Source: RYN-230 sp963717125
Lineage (GTDB): Bacteria > Actinomycetota > Actinomycetes > Streptosporangiales > Streptosporangiaceae
Direction of reading: 5' to 3'
Length of the DNA: 64,000 nucleotides
NCBI GenBank assembly: GCA_963717125.1
Contig: CAVQVG010000002.1
Location: forward strand, 124,001-188,000
Shown here: positions 18,436 to 25,697 of the stretch, in pieces
How positions within the stretch are numbered: the first letter of the stretch is position 1
Layout: every line of letters starts with the position of its first letter
The notes under the pieces: generated by a model
Databases searched by the model: none
The model's input: the letters and a program-made list of their open reading frames with translations, nothing else
Told to the model about the DNA's origin: nothing
Program-made: the position numbers and the translations under genes

Positions 18436-19104
18436 CTAGGCCGTCTTCACCGCGATCAGCGCCTTGATGGCACTCATGGCGCGCTCGAACCGGATCTTCG
18501 AATCGGGAAAGTAGGTGGCCATCTCGGTCCGGCTGAGCAGTTCGACGCTCAGCGCCGCCTGGACCCCGTCTTCGTGACTGGGCGATGGCGTGTGCACCAG
18601 CGGCCAGCGCCGGGAGATCTCGGCGCGCATGGTCACCGGCAGGAACTGGAAGCCAGGGAACAGCCAGTGTGGCTCGATGGGGAAGTACCGGTACGGCGTC
18701 TGCACCCAGTGCCGCGGCGCCAGCCGGTGTACCTCGGCGGCGAACTTGACCCGCTGTGCGTGCCCGCCTACGTGCTCGATCACCGAGTTGGAGAAGACCA
18801 GGTCGTACCGGGCGCCGGCCAGGCTGGGTGGCAGCGCGCAGGCATCGCCCTGCTCCGCGGTGATCCAGTCCGGCCGGCCGGACGGCTGCGCTTCCAGGTT
18901 GACCACGTGGACCGACGCCGGGTGGACCGGCGCCCGCAGCCACGCCTCGACCGTCCCGCCGAGATCGATGACCGACATCGACTCGATCTGCGGAAACGTA
19001 TCCCGCAGCCACTCCCAGCGGCGCAGCCGGCTGCGCTCGCCGAGCGAGTCCGGCCCATCAACTAGGCGCTGGCGCAGCCCGTTCATAGCGCTCACGGACG
19101 CCAT
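18436..19104 (-). CDS. SAM-dependent methyltransferase, class I
   Basis: About 222 residues. The motif SVIDLGGTVEAWL near residue 45 is the SAM-binding glycine loop, VHVVNLEAQ the acidic end of strand 2, and RYDLVFSNSVIEHVGG near residue 105 the motif-II/III region of type-11 methyltransferases. The segment WVQTPYRYFPIEPHWLFP is common in methyltransferases of glycan clusters. Possible substrates are a sugar hydroxyl of the repeat unit or a lipid-linked intermediate; the sequence does not say which. I chose the ATG at 19104 over a TTG at 19116; a second ATG at 19086 is also possible. Confidence 0.8.
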   Translation of the reverse strand: MASVSAMNGLRQRLVDGPDSLGERSRLRRWEWLRDTFPQIESMSVIDLGGTVEAWLRAPVHPASVHVVNLEAQPSGRPDWITAEQGDACALPPSLAGARYDLVFSNSVIEHVGGHAQRVKFAAEVHRLAPRHWVQTPYRYFPIEPHWLFPGFQFLPVTMRAEISRRWPLVHTPSPSHEDGVQAALSVELLSRTEMATYFPDSKIRFERAMSAIKALIAVKTA

Positions 19105-19148
19105 CCCCCTAGCCAATGCTCGGTCCTGCCTGATACGGAAAGCACATG

Positions 19149-19976
19149 TTAGACGCCGGACCCGGCGTCAGGGTTGACCCCCGGCAGCACCCAGCCGCGC
19201 CGGAGCAGCCAGCGCATGAACCGCTGCTTTACCCAGCCGAGCGCGATGAACTGGTTCCGCCCGTCCTCGATCATCTGGAACGACGCCGGGCTCTTGACCA
19301 GCCGGTAGCCCGCCAGGTGGCTGGCGAAATAGCAGAGCCAGAGATCCTCCACGAACCAGAAGCGGCGCGGGCAGCGGAACAGCCCCGGGTCGAGGAACAC
19401 CGCGGCGTCCGCGGCCATCCCGCCGGTGCCCACGTAGCTGGCCGTCGCGCCGGGCGCGACCTCTTCCTGGTGCCAGAAATCGGACTGCGGCAGCCGGAAC
19501 GCCCACCAGCCACTCAGCGTCCGGGGTGGGCAGGCCGCGCCGAGCTCCCGGATTGTTTCCGGGCCGAAGTCCTGGTCGTCGTCGATGAAGACGACCCGGT
19601 CAAAGCCGGCTGCCGCGGCTTCGCGGGCCAGGTAGAACCGGCCGAAGCCGCCGACATTGCGCGGGCTGTGGTGCACCGTGACGGGCAGCGGCGCGGACGC
19701 CACCGCCTTGTCCACGGTCTCCTCGTCCGGACTGTTGTTCCAGATGACGGCCTGCACCGGGATGTCCTGGGCGGCCAGCATCTCCAGGGTGCGCGGAAGC
19801 CGCCCGAGCCGGCGCCAGGTGCAGAAGATGACCGGCAGGTGGCCGGCCATCAGCGGCACCGGCACCCGCTGGTCACGCCGCCAGGTACCGAGGCTGCGCA
19901 GGTTACGGGCCCAGGTCCGGGTGCTCATCACCCGCCAGCTGACCGCCTGCCGCACCTGGGCCGGACTAACCGCCAT
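19149..19976 (-). CDS. Family 2 glycosyltransferase
   Basis: GT-A transferase of about 275 residues. The core begins with HLPVIFCTWRRLGRLPRTL, then VIWNNSPDE, the DXD-type motif VVFIDDDQDFGPE near residue 140, and FWFVEDLWLCYFASHLAGYR near residue 213. The ATG at 19976 is preferred because GGGAGG lies seven bases upstream; an in-frame ATG at 20006 lacks a ribosome site. It is divergent from the next glycosyltransferase at 20091 and is the first gene of the leftward block that includes the methyltransferase and flippase. Specificity unknown. Confidence 0.83.
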   Translation of the reverse strand: MAVSPAQVRQAVSWRVMSTRTWARNLRSLGTWRRDQRVPVPLMAGHLPVIFCTWRRLGRLPRTLEMLAAQDIPVQAVIWNNSPDEETVDKAVASAPLPVTVHHSPRNVGGFGRFYLAREAAAAGFDRVVFIDDDQDFGPETIRELGAACPPRTLSGWWAFRLPQSDFWHQEEVAPGATASYVGTGGMAADAAVFLDPGLFRCPRRFWFVEDLWLCYFASHLAGYRLVKSPASFQMIEDGRNQFIALGWVKQRFMRWLLRRGWVLPGVNPDAGSGV

Positions 19977-20090
19977 GAGTCCCCGCCTCCCACTTCGCCT
20001 GAACATGTGACGCCCACGCCACCGTCGCGGATGACGTCGAAGCTAGACACCTGCTGCCAAGCTGGGGCGGTTTCATGCATACTGCCCGGC

Positions 20091-20930
20091 GTGATCAGTG
20101 TGGTGGTTCCCGCGCACGACGAATCCCGGGTCATCGGCCGGCTGCTCCGGCAGCTCGCGGCCAGCCCGGACCAGGGCGGCCTCGATGTGATCGTGGTCGC
20201 CAACGGCTGCAGCGACGACACGGCCGCGGTAGCCGGGACGTTCGGCGCGCCGGTACGCGTGCTGTCCATCCCGGTGGCGTCGAAGCGCGAGGCGCTGCTG
20301 GCCGGCGACCGCGCCGCCACCGGTTTCCCCCGCGTCTACGTGGACGCGGACGTCGAGCTGGGCGCGGCCGACGTGCGCGCCCTCGGCGACGCGCTCGGCC
20401 AGCCGGGCGCGCTGGCGGCCGGCCCGCACCGGGAGCTCGCGCTGACCGGGGCGCCGTGGCTGGTCCGCTGGTACTACGACGTGTGGTCCCGGCTGCCCGA
20501 GGTGCGCAGCGGGCTGTTCGGCCGCGGCGTCATCGCGGTCAGCGAGGCCGGGCACGAGCGGATCGCCAGCCTGCCCCCGGTGCTCGCCGACGATCTCGCC
20601 GCGTCCCTGGCGTTCGCCCCGGAGGAACGGGTCATCGTGCCGGGCGCCCGGGTCGTGGTGCACGTGCCGCGCACCGCCGGTGACCTGCTCCGCCGCCGGG
20701 TCCGCGCCGCGATGGGGACCGACCAGGTCGAGCAGGCCGAGGGCGGCCCGGCGGCATCGGCCCGGACCCGGCCCGCGGACCTGCTCGTGATGATCCGGGC
20801 CGAGCCGCGGCTCGCCCCGCGGGTGGCGGTGTTCCTGGCCCTGGCGGTCATCGCCCGGCGGCGGGCCCGCCGCGAAGTGCGCCGCCACCAGTACACGACC
20901 TGGCTGCGCGACGAGAGCAGCCGCGGCTAG
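20091..20930 (+). CDS. Family 2 glycosyltransferase with C-terminal helix
   Basis: 279 residues from the GTG at 20091, which gives ISVVVPAHDESRVIGRLLRQ, the normal GT2 beginning. VIVVANGCSDDTAAVA follows, the YVDADVELG metal-binding motif lies near residue 85, and the acceptor region LADDLAASLAFAPEER near residue 167. The C-terminus holds a hydrophobic stretch, LAPRVAVFLALAVIARRRAR, which could be a single membrane helix. Earlier in-frame codons run through the opposite-strand gene and are not credible. The divergent neighbour at 19976 shares the short intergenic region. Confidence 0.82.
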   Translation: MISVVVPAHDESRVIGRLLRQLAASPDQGGLDVIVVANGCSDDTAAVAGTFGAPVRVLSIPVASKREALLAGDRAATGFPRVYVDADVELGAADVRALGDALGQPGALAAGPHRELALTGAPWLVRWYYDVWSRLPEVRSGLFGRGVIAVSEAGHERIASLPPVLADDLAASLAFAPEERVIVPGARVVVHVPRTAGDLLRRRVRAAMGTDQVEQAEGGPAASARTRPADLLVMIRAEPRLAPRVAVFLALAVIARRRARREVRRHQYTTWLRDESSRG

Positions 20931-21082
20931 TTAGCAGAAAGTGGCGCACTGGTCACAACGCTGTGCCTGTCGTGACATTAGCTGGTCAGTGTGGAAGTAG
21001 GCGTCAACCAACCGGTTCGGCTAGGCGTCTTTCCAGTGTGCCCGGGGGTGAGGGCGGGGGCTGGACAGGGACGGTGGGGCGC
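20931..21082. promoter_or_regulatory. Leader region of the sugar-phosphate transferase gene
   Basis: A 152-base gap holding two copies of TAGGCGTC, 24 bases apart (20998-21005 and 21022-21029); the second is extended to TAGGCGTCTT. The same ten bases occur in the rmlC upstream region at 4530-4539. Regularly spaced direct repeats before a gene are a common activator or repressor arrangement. No regulator gene is visible nearby. Confidence 0.35.
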
Positions 21083-22546
21083 GTGTCGGGAAACACGGCG
21101 GTCGGCAGGGCCGGGCAAGCCAGGTCGCGAGCGCGGCTTGGCTCCCCGGAGTCGGCCGCGTGGACCGGTGCGTACCTGCGCCGGGTGGCGCTCGCCGACT
21201 TCGCCTGCGGTCTCGCGGCCAGCGTGGCGGCCTACGAGATCCGGTTCGACGCGACCAACGACCGGTCCGCCATCTACCTCGCGTTCACCGCGGTGCTGCC
21301 GCTGCTCTGGGTGGCCACGCTGGGCCTGGCCGGCGGCTATGACCCGCGCTTCATCGGGGTCGGTTCCGAGGAGTTCCGCCGGGTGCTGAACGGCGCGCTG
21401 GCACTGACCGCCACGGTGGCCATCGCGTCCTACGCGGTGAAGTTCCAGACCGCCCGCGGCTACGTGGTCATCGCGCTGCCCTGTGCCACCGTCTTCGACC
21501 TGGTCATCCGGCACCGGCTGCGGAAACGGCTGCACCTGCTGCGCAGCAAGGGCGCGTGCATGCGCAAGGTGGTGGCGGTCGGGCACGCCCCGGCCGTGGC
21601 CGACCTGGTCGGCGAGCTGCGCCGGGGCACGTACCACGGCTTGTCGGTGGTCGGCGCCTGCCTGGCCGGCGGCAGCATGCTGCACGAGATCGCCGGCATC
21701 CCGGTCTACGGCGGGCTGGACAGCGTCACCAACGCCGTGGGCCAGTTCGGCGCGGACACCGTGGCCGTGCTGGCCTGCCCGGAGATGAACGGCATGCGGC
21801 TGCGCAAGCTGGCCTGGGACCTGGAGAAGACCGGCACCGACATGTGCGTAGCGCCGGCCCTGCTCGACGTGGCCGGCCCGCGCACTACGATCCGGCCGGT
21901 GGCCGGGCTCACCCTGCTGCACGTGGACCACGCCGAACTGGACGGCGGCAAGCAGGTGCTCAAGGGCGTGTTCGACAAGGTGGTCGCGCTGACCATCATG
22001 GTGCTGCTGTCCCCGCTGTTCGCGTTCGTCATGCTGGCCATCAAGCTGGGCGACCGCGGGCCGGTGTTTTTCCGCCAGGTCCGGGTGGGCAAGGACGGGC
22101 ACACGTTCTCGCTGTGGAAGTTCCGCACGATGGTGGTGGACGCCGAGCAGCGCAAGGCCGAGCTGGCCACGCTCAACGAGGGCGCCGGGGTGCTGTTCAA
22201 GATGCGCAGGGACCCCCGGGTGACCAAGGCCGGCGGCTGGCTGCGCCGGTACTCGCTGGACGAGCTGCCGCAGCTGATCAACGTGCTGGCCGGGGACATG
22301 TCCCTGGTCGGTCCCCGGCCGGTGCTGCCCGCGGAGGCCGCCCGGTACGCGGATCACATGCGGCGCCGCCTGGTGGTCAAACCGGGCATTACCGGGCTGT
22401 GGCAGGTGAACGGGCGGTCCGACCTGGCCTGGGATGAGGCGGTCCGGCTCGATCTGCGCTACGTGGAGAACTGGTCACTCGCCCTGGACCTGCAGATTTT
22501 GTGGAAAACTTGGTCTGCGGTCGTCCGGGGCCACGGAGCCTACTAG
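21083..22546 (+). CDS. Polyprenyl-phosphate sugar-1-phosphate transferase (initiating glycosyltransferase)
   Basis: WbaP/ExoY-type enzyme that starts each repeat unit by moving a sugar-1-phosphate onto undecaprenyl (or decaprenyl) phosphate. The 487-residue protein has an N-terminal membrane part with about four helices (residues 35-150) and a Rossmann-like middle. The catalytic bacterial sugar-transferase domain runs from about residue 290: KGVFDKVVALTIMVLLSPLFA, then RQVRVGKDGHTFSLWKFRTM, RYSLDELPQL, and the terminal VKPGITGLWQVNGRSDL. Start at GTG 21083 preceded by GGTGGGG; an upstream in-frame GTG at 20963 would overlap the regulatory region. The sugar attached (Glc, Gal or other) is not determined. 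Confidence 0.92.
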   Translation: MSGNTAVGRAGQARSRARLGSPESAAWTGAYLRRVALADFACGLAASVAAYEIRFDATNDRSAIYLAFTAVLPLLWVATLGLAGGYDPRFIGVGSEEFRRVLNGALALTATVAIASYAVKFQTARGYVVIALPCATVFDLVIRHRLRKRLHLLRSKGACMRKVVAVGHAPAVADLVGELRRGTYHGLSVVGACLAGGSMLHEIAGIPVYGGLDSVTNAVGQFGADTVAVLACPEMNGMRLRKLAWDLEKTGTDMCVAPALLDVAGPRTTIRPVAGLTLLHVDHAELDGGKQVLKGVFDKVVALTIMVLLSPLFAFVMLAIKLGDRGPVFFRQVRVGKDGHTFSLWKFRTMVVDAEQRKAELATLNEGAGVLFKMRRDPRVTKAGGWLRRYSLDELPQLINVLAGDMSLVGPRPVLPAEAARYADHMRRRLVVKPGITGLWQVNGRSDLAWDEAVRLDLRYVENWSLALDLQILWKTWSAVVRGHGAY

Positions 22547-22586
22547 TCTGTGCAGGCCGCCCGCCGGAGTGAGGGGCACCTGCCTG

Positions 22587-23345
22587 ATGATGATGGACGA
22601 CCACCGCCTAGCCCATGACCTGGCCGGCGAGGCCGGGGACCTGCTGCTCGCGCTGCGCGAGGGCGGTGATGACCCCGGTGAGCTGCGCGCCGCCGGGGAC
22701 CGGCGGTCGCACGAGTTCCTGGCCCGCCAGCTCGGCGAGCTCCGGCCGGCGGACGCGGTGCTGTCCGAGGAGGGCCGCGACAACCCGGTCCGGCTGACCG
22801 CGGACCGGGTGTGGATCGTGGACCCGCTGGACGGCACGCGGGAGTTCGGCGAGCCCGGCCGGGCCGACTGGGCGGTGCACGTGGCGCTCTGGGAACGCGG
22901 CGCGCTGACCGCCGGGGCGGTCGCGCTGCCCGCGCAGGGCCGGGTGCTGAGCACCGCGAAGCCGCCGGCCGCGCCGCCTGCCCCGGCGCCCGGCCAGCCG
23001 GTGCGGGTGCTGGTCAGCCGGACCCGGCCGCCCGCGTTCCTGACCCAGCTGGCCGAGCGGATCGAGCTCACTCTGGTCCCGCTCGGCTCGGCCGGCGCCA
23101 AGGCGGCCGCGGTCATCACCGGCGACGCCGACGCCTACCTGCACAGCGGCGGCCAGTACGAATGGGATTCGGCCGCCCCGGTGGCGGTGGCGCAGGCGGC
23201 GGGCCTGCACACGTCCCGGCTGGACGGATCGCCGTTGGCGTACAACCAGCCTGACCCTTTCCTGCCGGATATCCTTATCTGCCCGGCGGGACTCGCAGCC
23301 ACGCTGCTGGATTGTCTGCGTGCAGTCGACTGTTCGGCTGTTTAG
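22587..23345 (+). CDS. cysQ: 3'(2'),5'-bisphosphate nucleotidase, CysQ-like
   Basis: Inositol-monophosphatase-fold enzyme that removes the 3' phosphate from PAP or PAPS. In the 252 residues are the metal sites VLSEEGRDN near residue 66 and the signature WIVDPLDGTREFGEPGR near residue 80, followed by DWAVHVALWERG and the C-terminal GGQYEWDSAAPVAVAQAAG near residue 198, all standard for the family. Three adjacent in-frame ATG codons make the exact start uncertain by two residues. It precedes cysD and cysN in the same direction, so a sulfate-activation role is well supported. Confidence 0.9.
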   Translation: MMMDDHRLAHDLAGEAGDLLLALREGGDDPGELRAAGDRRSHEFLARQLGELRPADAVLSEEGRDNPVRLTADRVWIVDPLDGTREFGEPGRADWAVHVALWERGALTAGAVALPAQGRVLSTAKPPAAPPAPAPGQPVRVLVSRTRPPAFLTQLAERIELTLVPLGSAGAKAAAVITGDADAYLHSGGQYEWDSAAPVAVAQAAGLHTSRLDGSPLAYNQPDPFLPDILICPAGLAATLLDCLRAVDCSAV

Positions 23346-23410
23346 CGGCTCTTCCGGATGGGAGAGTGCGCTGACCATGTCCCGATGCCCGACGACCCGG
23401 AGTTTGCTTG

Positions 23411-24331
23411 ATGGCCGTGCCGCGTTCTGATTACTCGCTGTCCCAGCTGGAAGTGCTCGAGGCAGAGTCCATCCACGTCATGCGGGAGGTAGCCGCCGAG
23501 TTCGAGCGGCCGGTGCTGCTGTTCTCCGGCGGCAAGGACTCCATCGTGATGCTCGCCCTGGCCGAACGGGCGTTCTGGCCGGCCAAGGTCCCGTTCCCGG
23601 TGATGCACGTGGATACCGGGCACAACTTCCCCGAGGTGCTCGACTACCGGGACCGCCGGGTGGCCGAGGCCGGGGTGAAGCTGGTGGTCGCCTCGGTGCA
23701 GGAGTCCATCGACCAGGGCCGGGTCGCCGAGGAGACCGGCCGCTGGGCCAGCCGCAACCGGCTGCAGACCACCACGCTGCTGGACGCCATCGAGGAGAAC
23801 CGGTTCGACGCGGTGTTCGGCGGCGCCCGGCGGGACGAGGAAAAGGCCCGGGCCAAGGAGCGGGTGTTCTCGTTCCGCGACGAGTTCGGCCAGTGGGATC
23901 CGAAGAACCAGCGGCCCGAGCTGTGGAGCATCTACAACACCCGGATCAGGCTGGGCGAGCACATCCGGGTGTTCCCGCTGTCCAACTGGACCGAGCTGGA
24001 CGTCTGGCAGTACATCGCGCGGGAGAAGCTTGAGATCCCGTCCATCTACTTCGCGCACCCGCGGCGGGTGTTCGAGCGGGACGGCATCCTGCTGGCCGAC
24101 AGCGAGTTCACCACCAGGGACGAGTCCGAGCCGGTCTTCGATACCACCGTCCGGTACCGCACGGTGGGCGACATGTCCTGCACCGGCGCGGTCGAGTCCA
24201 CCGCCACCACGGTGCCCGACGTGATCGCCGAGATCGCGGCCACCCGGATCACCGAGCGCGGCCAGACCCGGGCCGACGACCGGACCAGTGAGGCAGCCAT
24301 GGAAGACCGCAAGCGGGAAGGGTACTTCTGA
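23411..24331 (+). CDS. cysD: Sulfate adenylyltransferase small subunit
   Basis: ATP sulfurylase catalytic subunit (ATP plus sulfate gives APS). The 306-residue protein has the PP-loop SGGKDS near residue 39, HVDTGHNFPEVLDYRD, FGGARRDEEKARAKERVFS near residue 136 and the C-terminal MEDRKREGYF that is nearly invariant in CysD. The ATG at 23411 is preferred, with GGAG eight bases before it; TTG at 23408 is the alternative. Its stop overlaps the ATG of cysN, as expected for two subunits of one complex. Confidence 0.95.
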   Translation: MAVPRSDYSLSQLEVLEAESIHVMREVAAEFERPVLLFSGGKDSIVMLALAERAFWPAKVPFPVMHVDTGHNFPEVLDYRDRRVAEAGVKLVVASVQESIDQGRVAEETGRWASRNRLQTTTLLDAIEENRFDAVFGGARRDEEKARAKERVFSFRDEFGQWDPKNQRPELWSIYNTRIRLGEHIRVFPLSNWTELDVWQYIAREKLEIPSIYFAHPRRVFERDGILLADSEFTTRDESEPVFDTTVRYRTVGDMSCTGAVESTATTVPDVIAEIAATRITERGQTRADDRTSEAAMEDRKREGYF

Positions 24332-25641
24332 TGACCGCCACCGCCCTGGACATCGTCTCGCCGGAGAGCAGCAGGCCGATGGACATCCTGCGGCTGGCCA
24401 CGGCCGGCTCGGTGGACGACGGCAAGAGCACGCTGATCGGGCGCCTGCTGTTCGACTCCAAGGCCATCTTCGAGGACCAGCTGGCCGCGGTCGAGCGGAC
24501 CAGCAAGGCCCGCGGCGAGGGCTACACCAACCTGGCGCTGCTCACCGACGGCCTGCGCGCCGAGCGGGAGCAGGGCATCACGATCGACGTGGCCTACCGG
24601 TACTTCGCCACGCCGCGGCGCAAGTTCATCATCGCGGACACCCCCGGGCACATCCAGTACACCCGCAACATGGTCACCGGCGCGTCCACCGCCGACCTGG
24701 CCATCGTGCTGGTGGACGCCCGGAACGGGCTGACCGAGCAGAGCCGGCGGCACGCGTTCCTGACCACGCTGCTCCGGGTGCCGCACCTGGTGCTCGCGGT
24801 CAACAAGATGGACCTGGTGGACTACAGCCAGGACGTGTTCGAGCGGATCAGCGAGGAGTTCGCCGCGTTCGCGGCCAAGCTGGAGATCGGCGACCTGAGC
24901 TTCATCCCGATCTCCGCGCTGCACGGCGACAACGTGGTGCAGCGCTCGGACAAGATGCCCTGGCACGACGGCCCGTCGCTGCTGCACCACCTGGAGCACG
25001 TGCACATCGCGTCCGACCGCAACTTGATCGACGTGCGCTTCCCGGTGCAGTACGTGATCCGGCCGCACCAGGCCACCGACCCGGCGCTGCACGACTACCG
25101 GGGCTACGCCGGCCAGGTGGCGGGCGGGGTGCTCAAGCCCGGCGACGAGGTGATGCACCTGCCGTCCGGGCTGACCACGAAGATCGCCCGGATCGACACT
25201 GCGCGCGGCCCGGTGCCCGAGGCGTACTCGCCGATGTCGGTCACCCTGGTGCTCGAGGACGACCTGGACATCTCCCGTGGTGACCTGATCTGCCGCCCGC
25301 ACAACCAGCCGCTGGTCTCCCAGGATGTCGAGGGCATGGTCTGCTGGATGTCGGAGGCCAAGACGCTGGCCGCGCGGGACCGGCTGGTGGTCAAGCACAC
25401 CTCGCGCACGGTCAAGGCCATCGTGCGCGACCTGCACTACCGGCTCGACGTGAACACGCTGCACCGGGACGAGAGCGCCGACCGGCTGACGCTGAACGAG
25501 GTGGGCCGGGTGAGCCTGCGGCTGACCCAGCCGCTGTTCTTCGATCCGTACAACCGCAACCGGCAGACCGGCGGGCTGATCCTGATCGACGAGGCGACCA
25601 ACGCCACGGTCGGCGCGGTCATGATCACTGAAGGGCGCTGA
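24331..25641 (+). CDS. cysN: Sulfate adenylyltransferase large subunit (regulatory GTPase)
   Basis: EF-Tu-like GTPase that drives APS synthesis by CysD. The 436 residues carry the P-loop AGSVDDGKSTL near residue 30, DTPGHIQYTRNMVTG (G3) near residue 108, NKMD (G4) near residue 163, and two beta-barrel domains after residue 235. There is no C-terminal APS kinase (CysC) domain, unlike the CysNC fusions of mycobacteria and many actinomycetes, and no separate cysC or cysH lies in this window. Further processing of APS must be encoded elsewhere. Confidence 0.95.
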   Translation: MTATALDIVSPESSRPMDILRLATAGSVDDGKSTLIGRLLFDSKAIFEDQLAAVERTSKARGEGYTNLALLTDGLRAEREQGITIDVAYRYFATPRRKFIIADTPGHIQYTRNMVTGASTADLAIVLVDARNGLTEQSRRHAFLTTLLRVPHLVLAVNKMDLVDYSQDVFERISEEFAAFAAKLEIGDLSFIPISALHGDNVVQRSDKMPWHDGPSLLHHLEHVHIASDRNLIDVRFPVQYVIRPHQATDPALHDYRGYAGQVAGGVLKPGDEVMHLPSGLTTKIARIDTARGPVPEAYSPMSVTLVLEDDLDISRGDLICRPHNQPLVSQDVEGMVCWMSEAKTLAARDRLVVKHTSRTVKAIVRDLHYRLDVNTLHRDESADRLTLNEVGRVSLRLTQPLFFDPYNRNRQTGGLILIDEATNATVGAVMITEGR

Positions 25642-25697
25642 CCGGGGGCCGGTAGTCATAGGGGGGTCCATCCAGGACAGCCGCGGAGGCGAGAGGC

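Noticed and set aside
20075..20683. An alternative gene starting at the ATG at 20075.
   Set aside because: Its frame gives an Arg/Gly-rich product, whereas the GTG at 20091 in another frame gives a complete GT2 glycosyltransferase.
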